The notes under the pieces were generated by a model. The model was not told where the DNA came from. It did no database searches and saw only the letters and a list, made by a program, of their open reading frames with translations. A program made the position numbers and the translations under genes. Positions 52,201 through 62,900 of a DNA stretch of 64,000 nucleotides are shown here, one piece after another (the first letter of the stretch is position 1; the number at the start of each line of letters is the position of its first letter). The DNA lies in NCBI RefSeq assembly GCF_032854445.1, contig NC_088305.1, forward strand, positions 11,351,606-11,415,605. Reading direction: 5' to 3'. This stretch comes from Liolophura sinensis (Eukaryota > Mollusca > Polyplacophora > Chitonida > Chitonidae).

Positions 52201-54956
52201 TTGTAAGTGAAATTTTTGACTTTTACTAACATTTACTAACTGAACCTACTGACCCTACTACCAATTTGAGGAACAACGTGCAGACTTTATAGCTTCTACT
52301 GCCTCTGAAAATACACGATCTCTGGTCTTCATGGTATCAATGACACAAAATATGACTGGTTCACTGATGAATGGTAAGGATTAATGCAGTCCGTTGACAG
52401 GCTAGCGTGCAAGTTGAGTCATTAAATAGTTTCAGCTTTAGGCCCATAAAGTGTCACTTTAAATTCAGGGATGAGACAGACACTGGGATGAGAGAAAGGA
52501 AACTACAGATCACACTAATAATTTTGTCATTTTTAGCATTTCTGAAGTAAATTCTGAACATTTTTCTGATGTATTTTTGTATAAATAAAGAGGAATTCCT
52601 CCAAAAAGAGGACAAATCTCATGCCTGTAAATAATGATCCATGCAGATCTGGATCAAGAGAGAGGGGTGAGGAGGAAGGGGCGGGGGGATAGAATCTGTG
52701 TCTCTGGACATTCCGACTTCACTTAATGATATTGTAATCAGTTAGATTTGCAGGGCTTCCATGTTATGCAAGCCTAAAGCATTCTTTGGTCTCCAGATGA
52801 GTTTACCTGTACAGAACACTTCCTGATAGACAGTGAGTCTATCTGCGCATTGGGTCATCTGATATATAAAATGTAGTGATGCACCGTTTACAACTACACG
52901 TACAATATATGTCAATATCAGCAGTTGAATGAATGTGAAGACTCGAGGTTAGTGACTGTCACACACACATACACCATCAACACACTGACTAATCCAACAG
53001 GCTAATAAAAACAAAAGTCGTAGTCACAGATTCCAAACAATGTGGATACATCCATGTACATATGTACCAGTGGCACTTTTCATAAAGCGCACGTAACTTT
53101 ACATGTACCTATCTTCCATGGCAACCAGTACTGTAGGTATTACGTCGTCATGGTAGTTACGTGAACGTAACACAACATGCGCTTTGTGAAACGGGGCCCA
53201 GACCAACTGCACTTTACATACTGTTACACAAACGGTATATGTATTACATAAAGAATTCTGTAGAAACTGAAGCTCATACCTGTACATGCATATAGTAAGA
53301 ATAAGTATTCTTAGTGGTAAGTAAGTACATGTATGCATATATAAAGAATACATGTAACACACTTCTCAAACAAACTGCAACACATACACGAACAATAACA
53401 ACTCATTTAACCTGTTCTAATGATGTTCTCTTCATTACTCTTAGTTTTCATCACAGAGTGTGTATAGTATGGATAGGCCTACCAATTTCTGACTTATTGG
53501 TCAGCTATGTTTTCATGTACATTCTAACATCATTGTCCAGCGAGTACTCTGTGCTGTTACTATGTTAACTTCTGAATGACTCTTAAAGAATTTATTTTTA
53601 TTTCCTATCGAGACCTGCAGCACTACTGGCCACCTGGCCCTTAAACTTGCTGTACATATGTATATCTACATGTATATATCCCACAATCATTTTTGCACTA
53701 AAAATAGTTAATATTGCATTCAGTGCAATTAACTGGTTTGTACCCACCTTGAGGAGGAAAGGGTGTCATGGACATGCAGAGAAATAAATAGATGACACAG
53801 CTCATGTGACGTACAATGCAGACTAACAGACACGTCACTATTCTCTTCATGTCTTCACTTTTGTAAATCATCTAACTCAGAGATGTTTGGTGAAAACAAA
53901 ACTTCAACCAAAAATATTCCAATATTCGAAAAATATTCTATCTGATCAGTCAATTATGTATTTGAGCCCATTAAGCTGTGCTACTTTGATCTGCCGGCAT
54001 ATCCATTTATGCTGAATATTATTATCAGTACATCTCTAAAATCTTACCTGAATGTCATTATTGCTTCAGGTTTTCAACTCATTTTCAAAATATTTCACAA
54101 TCTGATGATAACGCTTAAAAACACAAACCATAGGAACTCAAATATGAACAACTTCATGTTCCAAATATGAACAAAATTAAAGTCCTCATTGAGGATGTAC
54201 TTACTGCTAAAAGGTATGTTTCAAAAGAAATACATACACAGTACGCACATATGCCTCAAGCAGCCACAGAAGAAAAAGTTACTAACTGTCAACATGTAAG
54301 AAATTTTAATCTTGACACAGTAAATTACGTAATCCATTCATAATTATTCTAGTTGAAACCTGCAAATGTCACCACAAAAATACAGGCCTACATCACAACC
54401 TACCGTAATACTAACAAGAAACATGTCCAGCAATTCATGTTCATTTCATTTAACTCATGGTTGTACAGGCAGCCCACAAATCCTTGGGTTCATCGGATAT
54501 ATACCAGGCCTAGACCCCCGGGTGATAGCAACAGCTTATGCAGCCGTTAACTGGTTAGGGCTGAATGACTTTAGCAGTAACATTGGCTTAACTACAACAC
54601 ACCGTCCTTCCACCAGGCCCGAGGTTCAACAGGCACAAAATTCCCTGACGCGACGGGCATCAAACGATTGCCTGAAGCCTACACCAAGATATGTATCCAA
54701 TCTGATGAAATGATCATCAAAAATGACAAATATTCACCAGCTTACCTCATAATTCACACCGTTTTCTCCCAGTCACTCTAACTACATGTAGCTACAGTAC
54801 CGACAGTCACATCGAAAATGATGTCGTTCGTATGAGAAATGAAAACGAGGCTCGCTCCACTCAGGGGATATTCAAAATGTGTAACGTTTACTAGGGACGA
54901 AACTCGGACCTGCCTGTAAAAGGCCAAACCAATTTGTTATTTGTTACACTTTGCTA

Positions 54957-55040
54957 CTTATTTATTGGATTGGTACTCAAGAAACCAGACACAGCTCAGG
55001 GGAACCCACAAACATTTGCAGCATTTTGCTTCTAAATGGG
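54957..55040 (-). mobile_element. Degenerate SINE fragment
   Basis: Pieces of the reverse SINE survive: acttatttattggattggta, ctcaagaaaccagacacagc and ggggaacccacaaacatttg. Confidence 0.5.
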
Positions 55041-55050
55041 TTAGAGTAAA

Positions 55051-55175
55051 ATATTTATTTATTTATTTGATTGGTGTGCTCAAGAATATTTCACTTATAT
55101 GACGCAGCCAGCATTATAATGGGAGGAAACCGGGCAGAGCACAGGGGAAACCTACGACAATATGCAGGCTGAAGG
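55051..55175 (-). mobile_element. SINE, truncated
   Basis: Tail tatttatttatttgattggt, then gctcaagaatatttcactta, ggaggaaaccgggcagagca and caggggaaacctacgaca. The head is missing. Confidence 0.82.
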
Positions 55176-55393
55176 CTAGCGTAAGATAAAAAGCTGTGAA
55201 ATGAAAAAGATTTTACTTAAGACAGTTGCATGGTAATAGTGGCAGCAAAAGTGAACAATTCTAAAGGATGTTCTGTGAAGTGTTTTTTTTTTCTTTCTTT
55301 CTTTTAATGAAGCAAGTAAATAAGAGAGAATCGAAGTAGGCCTACTGTGTAATATGCTCAACATTCAGCAAATTTCTTAAGCACTATATGAAA

Positions 55394-55631
55394 TGGGGCC
55401 TCCGTGGCTCAGTTGGTTAGCGAACTAGCGCAGCGTAATGACCCAGGAGTCTCTCACCAATACGGTCGCTGTGAGTTCAAGTCCTCTCCGGTCTGCCAAC
55501 AACTTGCGGATGGTCGTGGGTTTCCCCCGGGCTCTGTCCGGTTTCCACCCACCATAATGCTGGCCGCCGTCGTATAAGTGAAATATTCTTGAGTACGGCG
55601 TAAAACACCAATCAAATAAATAAATAAATAA
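55394..55631 (+). mobile_element. SINE with intact tRNA-like head and target-site duplication
   Basis: The head carries a Pol III A-box-like tggctcagttgg (55405-55416) and a B-box-like gagttcaagtcc (55473-55484), spaced as in a tRNA. The tail is caaataaataaataaata. A 12-bp duplication, cactatatgaaa, flanks it (55382-55393, 55632-55643). A short block after the B box is missing compared with 44107-44350. Good boxes and a perfect duplication suggest a young copy. Its general design resembles the tRNA-headed SINEs with a shared central domain described in molluscs. The family name is not certain. Confidence 0.95.
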
Positions 55632-56297
55632 CACTATATGAAACTGGTGATATCTTCTCTAGCCGTTGCCCACTTTAAGTAAGACGTTAATATAATATCG
55701 GAGCATTTACAAAGCAGCTGATAGGATGTATTACAATCTTTACCTTATAGCTTCACATAATAACAAAGGAAAAGACACAGCTCTACGTCCAAGATCAAGA
55801 GATTTGCTTCCATCAGGTTTATTTTTACCATATAATAATCTGAAGTGTCTGATACCTCACTTTCACAGTCCACTGATTTCGTCTATAAATAGAAATGCGA
55901 TTTTTAGTTTGACGTCAAGAGTTATGCCCCCTGTATTTGGCATGAGAAACTAAATTACTAAACCATCATCTAATTAACCAACTAACTAAATAACTAAATA
56001 ACCATATCTAATTAACCAAATAAATAAACAAATTATTGTCAGCTCGTTTGTATTATGGGATTGTTTTCGTATTTTTATTTATTTAATTTTGTTTTATTAT
56101 ATGTATCAGTTAATTGTCATCATTCTATGCTTTAATTTATTAGGTTTCTTTTTAAGGCAAAGAAAACACTGAAATAAAGCCCTGTAAACACTGTCCAGGA
56201 AAAGAGTTTAATGTATATTTTAGAATTTTTCCATCCCAGTTACATGGTTTTAAAACATAATATTCTACGCTGGTCTGTAGTGACCCTGAGGTATCAG

Positions 56298-56305
56298 TGA
56301 CGTCA
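56298..56305 (+). promoter_or_regulatory. Perfect CRE/ATF palindrome
   Basis: TGACGTCA, 546 bp upstream of the Elp2 ATG. A second identical site is at 56502-56509. Occupancy is not known. Confidence 0.4.
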
Positions 56306-56501
56306 CATCCATCTTTTTTGCTTGAAATAGTTCGTTTCTAAGTTCATTCAGCAAATGTATTCATAGCTTTATGTATTTATTATACACTTTTCACAGTTGC
56401 CTATCTTTTAATGCTGTAGCAATACGTTTCGTACTGCACATGACCACTAACAATTAACGTTCATATTTCACTTACAGTAGGCACAAGAACGAGATGGTCC
56501 G

Positions 56502-56509
56502 TGACGTCA
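56502..56509 (+). promoter_or_regulatory. Perfect CRE/ATF palindrome
   Basis: TGACGTCA, about 340 bp upstream of the Elp2 ATG. A one-mismatch site (TGACATCA) follows near 56598. Confidence 0.4.
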
Positions 56510-56850
56510 TTCATTGACACCACATCTTTTCTCCTTGTACAAATTCTTGCACCTTTCATAAAAATATTACGACATGTTAAGTGGCAAAGTTCAGATGTGA
56601 CATCACTGATCCCAATATGGGTGAGATGGCCATCATAGAATTCAATGTTTCAAATGCATTTTATAGGGTTGAAAAAAATTCTAAAAAATTAAATCCAACT
56701 ATTTTTGTGGGCAGTCTTTAATGGTCTTTAATCTGACAAATACTTCATGTTAGTGTTTTCTTTGCCTTTAACGACACCCTGAAACACCTCACAAACAAGA
56801 TCAAACAAAAGTGGAACTCTCCAGCGAAAGAAGGGGGAAAGACTGTAAAT

Positions 56851-56976
56851 ATGTCTGCTATCACCACATGTTATACCAGTGTTGGATGCAACCAAGCACC
56901 CCATTGTCTCGACTGGGGACGAAATAATCAGATTTGCTATGGAGCTTGTAGAGCCCTGGGTATTTATCAGCCTGAG
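56851..56976 (+). CDS. Elp2: Elp2 coding exon 1
   Basis: It reads MSAITTCYTSVGCNQAPHCL and continues DWGRNNQICYGACRALGIYQ-PE before gtaagc. This matches the family's N-terminal strand in which a W-rich motif precedes a G-rich cytoplasmic propeller blade. The ATG has A at -3. No signal peptide. Phase 0 junction. Confidence 0.88.
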
Positions 56977-59900
56977 GTAAGCTTTTTAGGGATCCATCAG
57001 TACTTTCTTGAGTGTTCTGTGTTCAAAGTCAACATCGCACTTCATGACGAAATTTCATACTGTGGATTATTGAGTGTCCAGTTTTCGTTCAAATATCGTA
57101 TCATTTTAGTTGCAAATGTGTAAATCTGATTCGAGTGTCAAATGTGTCACAGTCCCCGAAAAAGGCTTTCCTCGAATGAGGGCGACAGAGTCATCCACAA
57201 CTGTCATTGGTAGTTTTTATTGAAAATCACCCCTAGCTACTACATACATGGGCATTTCCTCACTGTGAAATTCAGAATGCGCACATATAACACCTGGTGA
57301 TTAAAATCTTAATCCTAGATGACACTTCCTTCCAATCCCAAAATGAAATTCTGGAACATGTCTACCCTCTGTCCCAATGTCTGATTTGATTGGCGCATCG
57401 GGATGTGTACGTATAGAAAAGAAAGACTTTACTGATGTGAATCAGTTTTCTTTTTTCTTTTTTTTTTGAAAGCCATTTACACTGATCACTGATCAAGCTT
57501 TTTCCTTCTTAACATAACCTATTTAATTTATCTGTGGAGAAAGGTACTCAGTTCGAAATGACATGCTTTTATTATGTCTTTTACTGTAAGAAATACACAT
57601 GAATATAGAAGGGGGCCTCCTTGGCTCAGTTGGTTAGTGCGCAGCACAGCGTAATGACCCAGAATTCTCCCATCAATATGGTCGATGTGAGTTCAAGTCC
57701 AGCTCATTCTGGGCCATATGTGTGAAGGTCTGTCAGCAACCTGTGGATGGTCATGGGTTTCCCCCGGGCTCTGCCCAGTTTCCTTCCACCACAATGCTGG
57801 CTGCCATCGTATCAGTGAAATATTCTTGAATACAGCATAAGACACAACTCAAATAAATAAATTAATGAATGAAAATAGAAGGGAATTGGACATTTAGAAG
57901 AGCTGTCTTACCTATCTTCTCTTTTCCGTCCTCAAGTTGAAAAGTATGAACAAGAGTATGCCAGATACATAGATCTCAAACTATGGGGTCACATATTCTC
58001 AGCACTATTTGTCTTTATTTTTCTGATATATTGCACAGAAAATTAGAGATTAACGTTTTTGGTGAAATATTTCTGGTTCATCAAGCGTTTTTTTCGATTA
58101 AGCCATTGATTTTGATTATGCGCCTTTGATTTCTACTCAAATCAGGGAACATTTGTCATTTACACTACATTTTGACAGTTTACTTTGCTGAGGGAAAGGT
58201 TAAAGTTCAAAGGCCATGTGTGTATATTGTTTCTTTAGTGTTTACTGCATGAGATGTTGGGTTGATGGACCATACACTTCATGTCATGATGAAGATGCGG
58301 CAGAATTAAATTTAGGCACTGAGAGAAGGACTTAAATATTTTGCTCTAATGTTTACAACATGAGCACATCCTAGCATATAGCAAGCGTATTGGCAGCGAG
58401 CATTTTGAACAAATTCCCAAAACAAGTTCTGTAGTTTACTCCCAAAGTATGTTTATCTTTTTAGGTTGTGTCACCTAACTTTACTTATTGATCTGTCTGC
58501 TTTTGTTGTTTGTTTGCTGTTGAAGCAGGGACAGGACTGTCCAAGTAAAGTTTTGTCAACGAGTGTCAAACACCAGGACAAGGTGAATTGTGTCAAATGG
58601 ATCCGTAACTCTGACAACAGTAAGTGGTGACCCATGTCTTTTTAAAACTTTAATTCTCAAGTTGACATTAGTTTATAAGCAATGGTATTGTATAAGAAAA
58701 GACAACTATTGAATTTTACCTTGCATATTTACTATTCTAAAAGTTGACTTTCACATGACAATGTATGGTAAGAAAGTCAAGATCTTTTCTTTTTTTAAAA
58801 CATGAAATTATACTTTTTGTGAAGCCCTGAAATTGACCAATATAACCAGTGTAGTTTTTCCACCCAGTCAAAATAAGAAGGTGCATAATCACGCTGAAAG
58901 TTGCTTTTTCATCTGCTAAAAATTGAGGAATTGTTGTACCCATGCCGGGAGTATCCAAGAGCCCTCTGTAGATAGCCAGTGGTGAGCTGATGTTTGGTTT
59001 TAGACACGCATATTCCCTCGTACATGGAGTTATGGAAGGATGGTTAAGATTTATTTATTTACTCACGAGTCTTTGGCTTATACGCCCGCTGCCAGCAGTA
59101 TGGTGGGTGGAAACCAGACAGAGCCCGACGAAACACAGAACCATCTGCAGGTTGCTGATAGACCTCCCCTCTCATGACCGGAGAGAAAGACAGCATGAGC
59201 TACACATGAATTCACAGTTACTGCACGGGTGAGAGGCTCCTGGGTCATTGCACTGCACAGACATACTAACCACTTCGGCCACGAAGGCCACTTGGAGAAT
59301 GGTTAAAAAGCTTGACCTTGTCAAGACAGGAAGTTTTCATAATTACAAATTTACCCTGCTTTCTCTCTGCAAGTGAATATTTAAGTGTAAAACTTGCTCA
59401 GTTACTTATCAAAGGCCAGTGGTTTACACGGGGCACTGTAGTTTCTTCCAAACATTAAACAAACTGCCATTGTATAAATGAAGTACCCTAAATGACCTAA
59501 AATTTTGTCCCTAACTACGTTGATTATTTTTCCTGAGTGTGGGAGCTCTATTTATTTTAGAAATGCGCTTTAAGAGGTATTTAAAAGGTAAGATGATATC
59601 CTACTGGAAAAATGTAAATTTTAGCACCAGAAGTAATATTTCGTGACATTTATTTGCCTCCAAAAATGCTCTTTTGTGGTCGAATTTTAGGTCATTTAGG
59701 GCATTCTTTGAATACCTTACTTTACCTGAATATGTGATTTGTTTTTACCTGAAAGTTGGACATTGGACATTGTTTGCAGGTTTAGAAGATGAAATAGTAA
59801 CAGGGTCTGTGGATACCACTGCTGTTGTGTGGAAAACTGCAGAAAATGGAGTGGGTTTTATGTTTTTGGTTTTGACATTTATACCTATATTTTTATGATT

Positions 59901-62900
59901 TCTTTCCTTCTGCTTCCATGCTCTGCCAGGTTTCCTTCCATCATAATGCTTGTTGCTGTCCTACATTAAAGTGAAATATTCTTGAGAGTGTGGTAAAACA
60001 CCAATCGGGGCCTCCGTGGCTCAGTTGGCTAGCACGTGAGTGCAGCGTAATGACCCAGGAGCCTCTCACCAGTGCGCCCACTGTGAGTTCAAGTATAGTT
60101 AATGCTGGCTTACATGGGAAGGTCTTCCAGCAACCTGCAGATGGTCGTGTGTTTCACTCAGGCTCTGCCTTGTTTCCTCCCACCATAATGCTGGTCGCCG
60201 TCGTATAAGTGAGATATTCTTGAGTAAAACACCAATCAGATAAATTTATTTAATTATTTGATTGGTGTTTTACGCTGTACTCATAAAATAAATAAAATAA
60301 ATAAAACACCAATCAAATAAATAAACAGATTTGGCCAAGTTTCTCAAACACTTGAAAGACTTATGTGGGGTAGTTTGGTTTCCCCCACCAATAAAAACTG
60401 ATGTCTGTTATATAAGTGAAATATTCTTGAGAATGGCCTTAAACCTCAATAAAATAAGAAAATGTTTTTATTTTCTCATTAATATTTCTATAGTTCATGC
60501 AAGCTCAACATAAATACTTCCGTTGTTATGTTTTATGCCTTCATTATCATAGTTTATGCTATTACATTAATTTTTTCCTGTAGTCTCCTTTGTGCCTGTA
60601 GTTGCACTTTTGGATCTGGTATATACATATACTTATCTATATGCATACGTACACACATATTTTTTCAACTGCTATAAATCATACATACAGTGTGTTACTT
60701 TTCAAAATAAATGCCATAATGGACTTACTCTTGTTTATATTCATTTTCTTTTAAAAACTGTTTTTCATCCCCAATGTATTTTTTTTCTGACAGTGTACAT
60801 GTACATCACTACACACTCTAAGAGGACATTCTGCATCAATTATTTCCGTGGATGCTCTTACAATAAAACTCCAAGACAACGATGTCCGAACGATTATTGT
60901 TTCAACCTCCGTGGATTCCACCGTCAAAATTTGGAACAGGAAGTCACCTGATGGTAATCAACTTCTAAATATTCATTTGTGACGTTGTATAAATCTGTCT
61001 TTTTATTTCTTGAAATATTTGGTCTTGTTTTATAACTTTTGAATTTTGAATAATGCTTGTTCCACTGTCAGACATTATATTGGGTAAATAATACATTGAT
61101 GAACTTATAGGTGATGATATACCTCGTAATTGACCTATACTAAGTAAAGTCTGGTCATACGTGAGAAGGTCTACCAGCAGCCTGCGGATGGTCGTGGGTT
61201 TCCACTGGGCTGTGCTCGGTTTCCTCCCATCACAATGCTGGCCACCGTCATATATGTGATATATTTTTGAGTACAGCGTAAAACACCAGACTTCTGAATT
61301 TTCGAATTAAGAAATTAAATTGTACAAAAAAAAAAAAAAAAAAGATGTATCAGATAGTTGGTTAACCTGGTTACATGCACGCCTGCGTATAATATAATAC
61401 AAAATAAGACTTGACTAAACATCTACATGTATTTGTCCTCTTTTGTGAGCAATGTTGTTTTCCTTCTGGGGGGGGGGGGGATAAATGTAACTTTTGAAGA
61501 TCAGGGAGTTTTGTATTAGAAAAAAAAATGTACATGTCCGTAAAATAAGAAGAAATATGGTAGGTCCATTAAGTTTTAATGACGTGCAATAAAAGACATC
61601 TAATTTTGTTACAGGAGAGTTTGACCAACTCCAGACGATATCATTTGGCTCGGGATTTTGTTTAGATGTCAGTGTGACCATCATTCCTAACACAGACAGT
61701 AAGTTTTCAATGAAAGTCTAAATATTGTAGTAAAAACCGTTAATTAAACGACCATTATCAAAAGGTAAGAGATCACATAATGTATTGGTGTAAAATAATT
61801 GTACTGGGTTCCCTCACAGTCCTTTAATGACCGTACATTTCGTCCATAACTAATTTACCCAGTTTCTACTGATTCTGATAGTTCTGTTGATTATAGAAAG
61901 ATGTTTTGAGGTTTGCTTGGAACATAGAATGACATTCTACTCGAAAATTGTAAGTTTCATCACCAAAAATAACATTTTCTCACATTTATTTGCCTCTGAA
62001 AACATCTAAACCCAAACCATGTGGGCAAAAATGCTCTCTGTCAGGCCGTACTTCCATAACTTTGTAGTTAGGATGATTTTACCTGAAAATATTGATCATA
62101 TTTACAGATGAATTTTATATCATATCTATTTCAGTCCCTATCTTAGCCTGTGGAGGAGATGATCACAAAATACACCTGTATATAGAGCAAGAAGGAAAGG
62201 TGTGTATAAACCTTTATATCATGGAACACACCTGTATATAGAACAAGATGGATAGGTGTGTATAAAGCTTTAGATCATGGAACACACCTGTATATAGAAC
62301 AAGATGGACAGGTGTGTATAAAGCTTTAGATCATGGAACACACCTGTATATAGAACAAGATGGCCGAACAAGATGGCCAGGTGTGTATAAAGCTTTAGAT
62401 CATGGAACACACCTGTATATAGAACAAGATGGCCAGGTATGTATAAAGCTTTAGATCTTGGAACACACCTGTATATAGAACAAGATGGAAAGATGTGTAT
62501 TAAGCTTTAGATCGTGGAACACGCCTGTATATAGAACAAGATGGATAGGTGTGTATAAAGCTTTAAATCATGGAACACGCCTGTATATAGAACAAGATGG
62601 CCAGGTGTGTATAAAGCTTTAGATCATGGAACACACCTGTATGTAGAACAAGATGGACAGGTGTGTATAAAGCTTTAGATCTTAGAACACACCTGTATAT
62701 AGAACAAGATGTACAAATGTGTGTATAAATCTTTAGATCATGGAACACACCTGCTTTTAGAACAAGATGGACAGGCGTGTGTAAAGCTTTAGATCACAGA
62801 ACACACCTGTATATAGAACAAGATGGACAGGTGTGTATAAAGCTTTAGGTCATGGAACACACCTGTATATAGAACAAGATGGCCAGGTATGTATAAAGCT

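Larger units (their letters stand above)
51371..56850. other. Intergenic region between divergent DRAK and Elp2
   Basis: It holds MITE-C copy 7 and SINE copies between 54957 and 55631, listed separately. It also holds two TGACGTCA sites close to Elp2. No exon was recognised in 51475-52015, 52205-54950 or 55645-56850. The ORF at 54366-54713 has no recognisable content. Confidence 0.6.

Noticed and set aside
55394-55484. Possible tRNA gene
   Set aside because: A and B boxes are present, but the sequence does not fold into a full cloverleaf by eye and continues into the SINE body. The same head is found in several SINE copies.
60592-60951. 119-codon plus-strand ORF
   Set aside because: It is a shifted-frame reading across intron and Elp2 exon 4. 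The correct frame gives the WD repeat.
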